A stretch of 64,000 nt of DNA from Chelatococcus sambhunathii (lineage in GTDB: Bacteria > Pseudomonadota > Alphaproteobacteria > Rhizobiales > Methylopilaceae): assembly GCA_031316315.1 (NCBI GenBank), contig JADBEO010000014.1, positions 1 through 64,000 on the forward strand. The letters run 5' to 3'. The position numbers and the translations under genes were made by a program. This document shows positions 56,644-64,000 of this stretch, piece by piece. The stretch's first letter is position 1, and every line of letters begins with the position of its first letter. The notes under the pieces were generated by a model, which saw nothing but the letters and a program-made list of their open reading frames with translations, was not told the DNA's origin and ran no database searches.

Positions 56644-56672
56644 AAGGGCGCGGCTTTCGCCGCGCCCTTTTT
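56644..56672 (+). terminator. Rho-independent terminator after TerC pair
   Basis: Ten-base arms aagggcgcgg (56644-56653) and ccgcgccctt (56660-56669) around ctttcg are followed by further T residues to 56672. It lies 24 bases past the second TerC stop and before the convergent purN end, and may serve both. Confidence 0.88.
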
Positions 56673-56697
56673 CGTTCCGGCCAAGCCCAGAATTCCG

Positions 56698-57348
56698 TCA
56701 GGGCCAGATGAGCAGCCCGCTGTCCTCCGGCTCCGGGCCGAAGCGCACGCGCCCGTCCTCAAGGCGCGCCGTCCCGCGCGCCCACATGGCGAGCGCCCGG
56801 GGGTAGAGCAGGTGTTCGGCCGCCAGGACGCGCGCAGCGAGGCTGCTTTCGTCGTCGCCGTCGAGCACCGGGACGGCGGCCTGGGCGATGATCGGACCCG
56901 CATCCATCTCCGCGGTCACCAGATGCACGGTGCAGCCATGGAGCTTGACGCCAGCGGCGAGGGCGCGCGCGTGGGTGTCGAGGCCCTTGAAGCTCGGCAG
57001 CAGGGCAGGGTGGATGTTGAGCATCCGCCCTTCCCAGCGATCGATGAAGCCCGGCGTCAGCAGCCGCATGAAGCCTGCGAAGCAGACGACGTCGGGTGCG
57101 ATGCGCGAGAGTTCGGCGTCGAGCGCGACGTCGAACGCCTCGCGCGAGGCGAACGCCTTGTGGTCGATGATGCTCGTCGGCACCCCGGCCCGCGCGGCGA
57201 CGGCGAGCGCGCCGGCGCCCGGCCGGTTCGAGATCACGGCGACGATCTCGGCCGGATAATCGGGCTCGGCCGCGGCGTCGATCAGCGCCGCCATGTTCGA
57301 CCCTCGTCCCGAGACGAGGATGGCGACCCGCTTGCGAGGCTCCGCCAT
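56698..57348 (-). CDS. purN: Phosphoribosylglycinamide formyltransferase
   Basis: It formylates GAR with 10-formyl-tetrahydrofolate in purine synthesis. The 216-residue protein has VAILVSGRGSNMAALIDAA, ISNRPGAGAL, the catalytic segment NIHPALLPSFKGLDTHARAL and GCTVHLVTAEMDAGPIIAQ. Its ATG overlaps the stop of purM by one base (TGATG), so they form a coupled operon. Confidence 0.97.
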   Translation of the reverse strand: MAEPRKRVAILVSGRGSNMAALIDAAAEPDYPAEIVAVISNRPGAGALAVAARAGVPTSIIDHKAFASREAFDVALDAELSRIAPDVVCFAGFMRLLTPGFIDRWEGRMLNIHPALLPSFKGLDTHARALAAGVKLHGCTVHLVTAEMDAGPIIAQAAVPVLDGDDESSLAARVLAAEHLLYPRALAMWARGTARLEDGRVRFGPEPEDSGLLIWP

Positions 57349-58406
57349 CAGAAGCCGAGCGAACCCGAGAACGCCACCGGCTCGTCGGCCGTGCCCCGCG
57401 CCACGATCTCGCCGATCCGCGCGACCGTCTCGCCTTGCTCGGTCAGGACGGCGGCGACCTTTTCGGCGTCCTCCGCCGCGACCACGACGACCATGCCCAC
57501 GCCGCAGTTGAAGGCGCGCAGCATCTCCGCCTCGGCGACGCCGCCGGCCTCGGCCAGCCACCCGAACACCTTCGGCGCAGCGATGGCGGACAGATCGATA
57601 TCGGCGCCGAGACCGTCGGGAAGCACGCGCGGAAGATTGTCCGGCAACCCGCCGCCGGTGATGTGCGCAAGCGCCTTGATCGCGCCGCTCTTCAACGCCG
57701 CCAGCAGCGGCCTGACATAGACCCGCGTCGGCTCAAGCAGCGCGCGGCCGAGCGTCGTTTCGGGCGCGAAGGGGGCCGGCGCATCATAGGACAGACCCGA
57801 GCGCGCCACGATGCGGCGGACGAGCGAGTACCCGTTGGAATGCACCCCGGAGGAGGCGAGCTCCAGCAGGACGTCGCCAGCTTTGACGTCGCGCCGCGGC
57901 AGGAGCGTCCCGCGCTCGGCGGCGCCGACTGCAAAGCCCGCGAGGTCGTAGTCGCCGTCGGCGTACATGCCCGGCATCTCGGCCGTCTCGCCGCCGATCA
58001 GCGCGCAGCCGGCCTGCCGGCAGCCCTCTGCGATGCCGGCGACGACCTCGTAGGCGACGTCCCCCGAAAGTTTCCCGCAGGCGAAATAGTCGAGGAAGAA
58101 CAGCGGCTCGGCGCCCTGCACCACGACGTCGTTGACCGACATGGCGACGAGGTCGATGCCGATGGTGTCGTGCAGGCCGGTCTCGATCGCGATCTTGAGC
58201 TTGGTTCCGACACCGTCATTGGCCGCGACCAGCACGGGATCCTTGAAGCCCGCCGCCTTGAGGTCGAACAGGCCGCCGAAGCCGCCGATCTCGGCGTCGG
58301 CGCCCGGCCGACGCGTCGCGCGCACCACCCCCTTGATGCGGTCGACCAACGCGTTGCCGGCCTCGATATCGACGCCAGCGTCGGCATAGGTCAGTCCATT
58401 CGCCAT
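57348..58406 (-). CDS. purM: Phosphoribosylformylglycinamidine cyclo-ligase (AIR synthetase)
   Basis: It closes the imidazole ring to give AIR, using ATP. The 352-residue protein has [68 protein letters not shown] and [18 protein letters not shown] use the Met at 58406 where conservation starts; an ATG seven codons upstream is also possible. It precedes purN in the usual order. Confidence 0.97.
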   Translation of the reverse strand: MANGLTYADAGVDIEAGNALVDRIKGVVRATRRPGADAEIGGFGGLFDLKAAGFKDPVLVAANDGVGTKLKIAIETGLHDTIGIDLVAMSVNDVVVQGAEPLFFLDYFACGKLSGDVAYEVVAGIAEGCRQAGCALIGGETAEMPGMYADGDYDLAGFAVGAAERGTLLPRRDVKAGDVLLELASSGVHSNGYSLVRRIVARSGLSYDAPAPFAPETTLGRALLEPTRVYVRPLLAALKSGAIKALAHITGGGLPDNLPRVLPDGLGADIDLSAIAAPKVFGWLAEAGGVAEAEMLRAFNCGVGMVVVVAAEDAEKVAAVLTEQGETVARIGEIVARGTADEPVAFSGSLGF

Positions 58407-58537
58407 GCTTGTTTCCCGACCGGTCATCGTCGATCCATATCTCTCCGGCGCTGAGACCGCCTAGCGCCTGCTTGAGAACGGGCGCAGCGCCAAGGTCGAA
58501 GGCGGCGAGCGTCGAGACACGGCAGGCATGACGGAGC

Positions 58538-59395
58538 TCAGCATGCCTTGTATTCGTATCGGGGCTTGCCTCTCGGCAGAACGTCGCGGTCGCGGTAGAT
58601 CACCGAGATGCTGCTTCCCCGCTTCTCGCAGGCTGCGTTGAATGCGTCGATCGGCTTGATGGGATTGCCTTCGCCGTCTTTCTTGTTGTCGTTGTATTCG
58701 ATCTCGTAGACCTGATCGCCGTAGACCTCGGTGTAGTCCTTGCACTCGGAATAGATCTGGCATTCCTCGGCGATCGCGAAATCGAAGCCGATCTGCGACG
58801 CGCCGATGGAGGCGAGTTCGGTCGTGTTCTTCTGCGCGATCGCAAGACCGGCGGCGTGGGCCCGCGCGCTGAGCAGCGTTGCGAAGGCGGCGTTATGCTG
58901 CTTCCTCAGCATCTTCCTGGAGCGCGTCCAGCTGTCCAGGTTGTCGGCCTCAATCGCCTTGAAGCCGTCCTGGGCGCATTGATCGATCCAGGGGCCGACG
59001 ATGGACATCAGCGCGTCGCGCTTCGCGGGAGTCGAGGTGTCGAAAAGATGCTCGCCCGGCCAATCGGGATCGGTGACGAACTCGCCCTTCTTCTGGACCA
59101 GCAAGTCCGGGTGGTTCTTCCGCCACCACTTGCCGTCTCCGGGCTGGCTCTGGAAGGCGTTGACGTAGCAGATGTTGTACTTGCCGGCGGCGGGAGCGGC
59201 CAGCCGGTCGCGCACCACGATCCCGACGCTGTCGGCCGGCGTATAGGCGCCGCCGATCTGGTAGTCGAACTTCGCGTTCGCGGGCGGCGGCGTCACGGTC
59301 TGCGCGGCCACAGGATAGGCCGCCGACAGCGCAAGGGTCGCCGCGGCGAGCGCGGCTCTCACGCGAGCAACGGAATGCTTCATATCCCGACCCAT
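58538..59395 (-). CDS. Secreted GH114-like protein (polygalactosaminidase family)
   Basis: The 285-residue protein has a signal peptide (ARVRAALAAATLALSAAYPVAA) and a TIM-barrel-like domain with KFDYQIGGAYTP, NICYVNAFQSQPG, WPGEHLFDTSTPAKRDALM, DGFKAIEADNLDSW and FDFAIAEECQIYSEC. These match endo-alpha-1,4-polygalactosaminidase (GH114) relatives, with the Asp/Glu of the EADN and AEEC segments as likely active residues. Substrate in this organism is unknown; such enzymes cut galactosamine-rich exopolysaccharide. The start may be 59383. It is divergent from the pgsA-like gene. Confidence 0.8.
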   Translation of the reverse strand: MGRDMKHSVARVRAALAAATLALSAAYPVAAQTVTPPPANAKFDYQIGGAYTPADSVGIVVRDRLAAPAAGKYNICYVNAFQSQPGDGKWWRKNHPDLLVQKKGEFVTDPDWPGEHLFDTSTPAKRDALMSIVGPWIDQCAQDGFKAIEADNLDSWTRSRKMLRKQHNAAFATLLSARAHAAGLAIAQKNTTELASIGASQIGFDFAIAEECQIYSECKDYTEVYGDQVYEIEYNDNKKDGEGNPIKPIDAFNAACEKRGSSISVIYRDRDVLPRGKPRYEYKAC

Positions 59396-59537
59396 CTGTT
59401 ACGCCCGACCCGGGCGGAGCGTGTCGGCGACCGCGGCTCGAAACGTCGAGACGGCGTTTAGACCGCCGCCCGTCCGCGCGCAACCACACCCGTTCGTCGA
59501 GCTTTTCGCCGGGGCGACGCGTGCTTAACTCGAACGC

Positions 59538-60119
59538 ATGGACGAGGCGCCGCGCCTCGTCCGCCGGAGAGCGTCCCGCGTGAACCTGCCGAACCTCCTG
59601 ACGATCGGCCGCGTCTTCGCGGTCCCGCTGGTGATTTGGCTGATCGCCGGCGGAGAACTGTTCTGGGCGTTCTGGCTGTTCACCGCGGCCGCGATCACCG
59701 ACGGGATCGACGGCGCGATCGCCCGCGCATGGAACCAGCGCACCGAACTCGGCGCCTATCTCGATCCGGTGGCGGACAAGGCGCTGCTGATGTCGATCTA
59801 CGTCACGCTCGCGATCATCGGCGAGATTCCGCGCTCGGTCGCGATCCTCGTGGTGTTCCGCGATCTTGTAATCATCGGCGCCGTGATCCTGTCCTGGCTG
59901 ATCGAAAAGCCGCTTCCGATCGAGCCGCTGAAGATCAGCAAGCTCAACACCTTCGCTCAGATCGTCTTCGCCGGCGTCGTGCTCGGCTCGAATGGATTCG
60001 GTCTCGATCTCGGCCGCGTCGAGCAGGCGGGCGCTTGGCTGGTCGGCGGCTTGACGCTCGCTTCGGCGGGCGCCTATCTCGCAGCCTTCATCCGGCACAT
60101 GGCGTTGGACAAGTCGTGA
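59538..60119 (+). CDS. CDP-alcohol phosphatidyltransferase (PgsA-like)
   Basis: The 193-residue inner-membrane enzyme has about six helices and the family motif D-G-x2-A-R-x8-G-x3-D-x3-D in DGIDGAIARAWNQRTELGAY plus LDPVADK. It joins a CDP-lipid to an alcohol, most often glycerol-3-phosphate for phosphatidylglycerol. A second PgsA is likely elsewhere, so a related alcohol is possible. It begins a same-strand run with the AI-2E transporter, hdaA and ppk1. Confidence 0.88.
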   Translation: MDEAPRLVRRRASRVNLPNLLTIGRVFAVPLVIWLIAGGELFWAFWLFTAAAITDGIDGAIARAWNQRTELGAYLDPVADKALLMSIYVTLAIIGEIPRSVAILVVFRDLVIIGAVILSWLIEKPLPIEPLKISKLNTFAQIVFAGVVLGSNGFGLDLGRVEQAGAWLVGGLTLASAGAYLAAFIRHMALDKS

Positions 60120-60145
60120 GCGGGACGGCCTGAGGAGAACGGGCG

Positions 60146-61303
60146 ATGACGTTGCAGCGCCAGGCCCTGTTCTGGCTCGGCGCCCTGGCGGCGCTGATCC
60201 TGTTCCTCTGGCTGTTCTCGGGCATCCTGCTGCCCTTCGTCGCCGGCCTTGCGCTCGCCTATCTGCTCGATCCGCTCGCAGACCGGCTGGAGCGGCTTGG
60301 GCTGCCGCGCGTCTGGGCGACCGTCGCGATCCTGTCTGCCTTCGTGATGCTGTTCGTCCTGGTGATCATGCTCATCGCCCCCGTGCTCGGAGGGCAGCTC
60401 TCGAACTTCATCCAGAACCTGCCGAAGCTGGTCGCGCGCCTCCAGGACCTGATCGCCGCGCAGAACCGGGACTGGCTGGAGCGGATGCTTGGACAGGGCG
60501 TCGATCAGATCAAGGAACAGCTCGGGGCCATCGTCTCGAAGGGCGTGGATTGGGTGACGACGTTCCTCGCTTCGCTCTGGACCGGCGGCCAAGCGATCGC
60601 CTCCGTGCTGAGCCTGCTGATCGTGACCCCGGTCGTCGCCTTCTACATGCTGATCGACTGGGATCGTATGATGACGGCGATCGACGGCGCGGCGCCGCTC
60701 CGGCACAAGGAGACCATCCGTCGTCTCGCTCGGGAGATTGACGGGAGCATCGCCGGCTTCGTGCGCGGACAGGCGCTGGTCTGCCTGATCCTCGGCACCT
60801 TCTATGCGATCGCCTTGACCGCCGTGGGACTGAACTTCGGCCTGGTCATTGGCCTTGGCGCCGGGCTGATCGGCTTCATCCCCTTCGTCGGGTCCATCAC
60901 CGGGCTTCTGGTCTCCGTCGGCGTCGCGATCGTGCAGTTCTGGCCGGACTGGACGATGGTGGCGCTGGTGCTCGGCATCTTCGTCGCGGGCCAGTTCGTG
61001 GAGGGCAACATCCTGCAGCCGCGCCTGGTCGGCCGGTCCGTCGGCCTCCATCCGGTCTGGCTGATGTTTGCGCTCGTCGCCTTCGGCTACCTGTTCGGCT
61101 TCGTCGGCCTTCTTGTCGCGGTGCCGCTCGCTGCGGCGTTTGCCGTGCTCTTCCGTTTCGGGCTCGAGCGCTACCTTGAGAGCCCGTTCTACACGGGCGA
61201 GGGCCCGTACGCCGACGCGCTGCCGGGCGGGTTGCGACGGACGCCGTCCATCGACAAGCCGGCGGAGGCGGCGCCTTTGGCTGGACCCAAGGCGGGCGCC
61301 TGA
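60146..61303 (+). CDS. AI-2E/PerM-family membrane protein
   Basis: The 385-residue protein has about seven to eight helices with LWLFSGILLPFVAGLALAYLLDPLADRLERLGLPRV, VVAFYMLIDWDRM and the C-terminal EGNILQPRLVGRSVGLHPVWLMFAL block of the PerM family. Function in Hyphomicrobiales is unclear; some members export autoinducer or other solutes. Its stop overlaps the hdaA start (TGATG), so the genes are coupled. Confidence 0.92.
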   Translation: MTLQRQALFWLGALAALILFLWLFSGILLPFVAGLALAYLLDPLADRLERLGLPRVWATVAILSAFVMLFVLVIMLIAPVLGGQLSNFIQNLPKLVARLQDLIAAQNRDWLERMLGQGVDQIKEQLGAIVSKGVDWVTTFLASLWTGGQAIASVLSLLIVTPVVAFYMLIDWDRMMTAIDGAAPLRHKETIRRLAREIDGSIAGFVRGQALVCLILGTFYAIALTAVGLNFGLVIGLGAGLIGFIPFVGSITGLLVSVGVAIVQFWPDWTMVALVLGIFVAGQFVEGNILQPRLVGRSVGLHPVWLMFALVAFGYLFGFVGLLVAVPLAAAFAVLFRFGLERYLESPFYTGEGPYADALPGGLRRTPSIDKPAEAAPLAGPKAGA

Positions 61304-61989
61304 TGGCGCGCGAGGCTCCCCGGCAGTTTCCCCTCGACCTGCCCGTCGACGCGCGACTCGGCGCCGAGGACTACTTCGTCGCGGACGCCAACCGCGCAGC
61401 TCATGGTCTGGTGACCCGCTGGCCGGACTGGCCGGACCGGATCGTCCTGCTTACGGGCCCCGAAGGCTCGGGCAAGACGCATCTCGGCGCGATCTGGGCC
61501 GATCGGTCCGGAGCGGCGACGGCCGCCGGCGCAGGCGAGGCGCTCGATCACGCGCAGTCGTCCGAGACGCCGCGGATCCTGCTCGACGATTGCGACGGGG
61601 AGGGCGCCGACGAGACGGCGCTGTTTCATCTGCTCAACGCCATACGGGAGCGGCGGGGCCATCTCCTGCTGACCGCGCGCGGCACGCCGACGCTGCTCTG
61701 GCCGAAGCTGCCGGACCTCGCTTCGCGCATGCGAGCGCTGCCGGTGGCGCGTCTCGAGCCGCCGGACGACGCGACGGCGCGCGCCGTGCTCGTGAAGCTG
61801 CTGGACGACCGGCAGCTGAGAGTGGAGGCTGACGTCGTCGAATTTCTGGCGCGGCGCTGCGAGCGCTCGCTCGGCGCGATCCGGGCGCTCGTCGAGGCGC
61901 TCGACCGCGAATCGCTCGCGCGCGGGCGCGCGGTCGGACGGGGACTTGCGTCGGATGTGCTGTCGCGCATCTGGGAGGGAACGGAGTGA
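61303..61989 (+). CDS. hdaA: DnaA-related replication regulator HdaA
   Basis: HdaA acts with the sliding clamp to hydrolyse ATP on DnaA and prevent re-initiation. The 228-residue protein has the clamp-binding peptide QFPLDL at residues 8-13, a Walker [10 protein letters not shown] and Walker B LLDDCDG, the arginine-bearing LTARGTP and LASRMRAL region, and ends in [18 protein letters not shown]. It lacks the DNA-binding domain IV of DnaA. It is coupled to the genes on both sides. Confidence 0.93.
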   Translation: MAREAPRQFPLDLPVDARLGAEDYFVADANRAAHGLVTRWPDWPDRIVLLTGPEGSGKTHLGAIWADRSGAATAAGAGEALDHAQSSETPRILLDDCDGEGADETALFHLLNAIRERRGHLLLTARGTPTLLWPKLPDLASRMRALPVARLEPPDDATARAVLVKLLDDRQLRVEADVVEFLARRCERSLGAIRALVEALDRESLARGRAVGRGLASDVLSRIWEGTE

Positions 61990-62018
61990 GCGTTGCGAAG
62001 CCGTCACAGGACCGTCGT

Positions 62019-64000
62019 ATGGAACCGGCTCTTCCCCGCCGGCGCCCCATCGCGCGCCGGCCTGACGAGGTCGCCGAGCCCATGACCGAGAACGTCACCG
62101 AAACGCCGCGCGCGGCGGTCGCCGAAGTCCATCTCGAAGCGCCTGAGCCGGTGGAGCATGCGGTCGAGAACGCGGACCCCGCGCGCTTCGTCAATCGCGA
62201 AGTCTCGTGGATCGGCTTCAACCGGCGGGTTCTCGAAGAGGCGTCGAACGCCCATCATCCGCTGCTCGAGCAGCTGAGATTCCTGTCGATTTCGGCCAAC
62301 AACCTCGACGAGTTCTTCATGGTCCGGGTCGCCGGCCTGCGTGGGCAGGCCAAGACCGGCCTGACCGAGATCAGTCCGGACGGCCTGACCCCCGCCGAAC
62401 AGCTCACGCGCATCGGCGAGCTGGTCTCCTCGCTGGCGCACGACCAGCAGAAGCGCTGGCTTGAGCTGCGCGCGCAGCTCGCCGACGTGGGCGTGCGGCT
62501 CGTCGAGGGGCCCGATCTCAAGAAGACGGAGAAGGTCTGGCTTGAGGATTATTTCCTCAACTATGTCTTCCCTGTCCTGACGCCGCTTGCGGTCGATCCG
62601 GCGCATCCGTTCCCCTTCATCCCGAACCTCGGCTTCACCATCGCGCTGCAGCTCGCGCGCCAGTCCGACGGCAGGCCGCTCAACGCGCTGATCCGCATGC
62701 CGGCGCGGATCGAGCGCTTCATCCGACTGCCCGACAGCGACAAGGACAGCCGCTTCATCAGCCTCGAGCAGGTGATCGGCCTGTTCATCGGCCGCCTGTT
62801 CCCCGGATACGCCGTGACGGCGCAAGCCGGCTTCCGCGTCATCCGCGACAGCGACCTCGAAGTCGAGGAAGAAGCCGAGGACCTGGTGCGCACCTTCGAG
62901 AGCGCGCTGAAGCGCCGCCGCCGCGGCTCGGTGATCCGGCTCGAGGTCGAGAACACCATGCCGCCGGAGCTGCGCGCCTTCGTCGTCGCGGCGCTCAATG
63001 TCGCCGACGACGAGGTGTTCGTCGTGGACGGCGTGCTGGCGCTCGGCGACCTCAGCCAGATCGTCTCGATCGATCGCTCGGACCTCAAGTTCAAGCCGTA
63101 CAATCCGCGCTTCCCCGAGCGCATCCGCGAACACGCCGGCGACGTCTTCGCGGCGATCCGCGAGAAGGATTTCATCGTCCACCACCCCTACGAATCCTTC
63201 GACGCGGTGGTGCAGTTCCTCTATCAGGCCGCGCGTGATCCGAACGTCGTCGCGATCAAGCAGACGCTCTATCGCACCTCATCGGACAGCCCGATCGTAC
63301 GCGCCCTCGCCGAGGCGGCGGAGGCCGGCAAATCGGTGACGGCGCTCGTCGAGCTCAAGGCCCGCTTCGACGAGGAGGCGAACATCCGCTGGTCGCGCGA
63401 TCTCGAGCGCGCAGGCGTGCAGGTCGTGTTCGGCTTCATCGAGCTGAAGACGCATTCCAAGCTCTCGCTCGTGGTGCGTCGCGACGGTGGGAGCCTCGTC
63501 ACCTATTGCCACGTCGGCACGGGCAACTACCACCCGATCACGGCTCGCATTTACACGGACCTGTCTTTCTTTACGGCCGACCCGGTGATCGGACGCGATG
63601 TCGGGCGGCTGTTCAACTTCATCACCGGCTACGCCGAGCCGGACGAGCTCGAGCTGATGGCGGCCTCGCCGCATACGCTGCGCAAGCGCTTCCTGCAACA
63701 TGTCGACGAGGAGATCGCTCACGCCAAGGCGGGCCGGCCCGCGGCGATATGGGGCAAGTGCAACAGCCTGATCGATCCGAAGGTGATCGAGGCGCTCTAC
63801 GCCGCGAGCGCAGCGGGCGTGCGGATCGACTTCGTGGTGCGCGGCATGTGCTCACTGCGTCCGGGCGTGCCGGGGCTCTCGGAGAACATCCGCGTCAAGT
63901 CGATCGTCGGCCGGTTCCTCGAGCACAGCCGTATCTACGCCTTCGGCAACGGACACGGGCTTCCCTCGCCGCAGGCGCACGTCTACATCTCCTCCGCCGA
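62019..64000 (+). CDS. ppk1: Polyphosphate kinase 1 (cut by the right edge)
   Basis: It builds polyphosphate from ATP. About 660 residues are present and the end is missing. Recognisable parts: [17 protein letters not shown] and [17 protein letters not shown] of the N domain, [34 protein letters not shown], and the catalytic His479 in [11 protein letters not shown] followed by [12 protein letters not shown]. Three in-frame starts exist: GTG 61986 (GTGA overlap with hdaA), ATG 62019 (aggac seven bases upstream, chosen) and ATG 62082. The first ~55 residues are Pro/Ala/Glu-rich and unconserved. Confidence 0.96.
   Translation, partial: MEPALPRRRPIARRPDEVAEPMTENVTETPRAAVAEVHLEAPEPVEHAVENADPARFVNREVSWIGFNRRVLEEASNAHHPLLEQLRFLSISANNLDEFFMVRVAGLRGQAKTGLTEISPDGLTPAEQLTRIGELVSSLAHDQQKRWLELRAQLADVGVRLVEGPDLKKTEKVWLEDYFLNYVFPVLTPLAVDPAHPFPFIPNLGFTIALQLARQSDGRPLNALIRMPARIERFIRLPDSDKDSRFISLEQVIGLFIGRLFPGYAVTAQAGFRVIRDSDLEVEEEAEDLVRTFESALKRRRRGSVIRLEVENTMPPELRAFVVAALNVADDEVFVVDGVLALGDLSQIVSIDRSDLKFKPYNPRFPERIREHAGDVFAAIREKDFIVHHPYESFDAVVQFLYQAARDPNVVAIKQTLYRTSSDSPIVRALAEAAEAGKSVTALVELKARFDEEANIRWSRDLERAGVQVVFGFIELKTHSKLSLVVRRDGGSLVTYCHVGTGNYHPITARIYTDLSFFTADPVIGRDVGRLFNFITGYAEPDELELMAASPHTLRKRFLQHVDEEIAHAKAGRPAAIWGKCNSLIDPKVIEALYAASAAGVRIDFVVRGMCSLRPGVPGLSENIRVKSIVGRFLEHSRIYAFGNGHGLPSPQAHVYISSA

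Overview
The window is one contiguous stretch of chromosome from a high-GC alphaproteobacterium, most likely of the order Hyphomicrobiales (Rhizobiales). Evidence: very GC-rich codon usage, a class I PHA synthase next to an aminotransferase-hom-glpX-recJ block, recO/parC/bpt/RDD and purN-purM/pgsA-like/hdaA/ppk1 neighbourhoods, an Omp25-type porin, HdaA with a clamp-binding peptide, and a TadE/TadE/TadG pseudopilin cluster. The genus cannot be fixed from the sequence. There is no rRNA, CRISPR array, IS element, integrase or prophage in view; one tRNA-Glu (14130-14204) is present. The last gene (ppk1) runs off the right edge.

Layout. 0-3.5 kb: DMT exporter and a PAS-PAS-GGDEF-EAL protein. 3.5-13.3 kb: PHA synthase with a long Ala/Lys/Pro-rich N-terminus, an LptM-like lipoprotein, then aminotransferase, homoserine dehydrogenase, class II fructose-bisphosphatase and recJ; a GNAT-like gene and a small overlapping gene are wedged between glpX and recJ. 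13.3-16.4 kb: ExoD-like protein, tRNA-Glu, GAF-GGDEF-EAL protein. 16.5-30 kb is an envelope-centred accessory region: a secreted amidase-like protein, a lipoprotein transglycosylase, Ogt, a secreted caspase-like protein with two LprI-like modules, a zinc amidase, three Tad pseudopilin genes, an OmpA-like protein, a membrane flavocytochrome and a 1098-residue four-haem cytochrome carrying a DUF4384-like domain.

30-40 kb: a LysR-controlled DJ-1/PfpI and monooxygenase pair, then the transglutaminase/DUF2126, circularly permuted ATP-grasp/alpha-E, transglutaminase operon with a divergent zinc metallopeptidase. 40-51 kb: queF, eno, a DUF1353 protein, a porin, recO, a luciferase-like oxidoreductase, two small secreted proteins, parC, an AT-rich probable nuclease gene inserted between parC and bpt, bpt and an RDD protein. 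51-64 kb: secreted protein, TlpA-like thioredoxin coupled to a Tat-exported transglutaminase, DinB, ndk, two TerC paralogues, purN/purM, a GH114-like protein, then pgsA-like, AI-2E transporter, hdaA and ppk1.

Most of the window is ordinary core chromosome. The best candidates for something new are the OmpA/flavocytochrome/four-haem cytochrome-DUF4384 unit (24.4-29.7 kb) and the lone AT-rich PD-(D/E)XK-type gene (48.6-49.7 kb). Secondary candidates are the calcium-loop TadE, the histone-like PhaC extension and the caspase-LprI fusion. Four structurally different REP-like inverted-repeat elements sit between genes. Assignments come from reading translated sequence by eye; no database search was possible.
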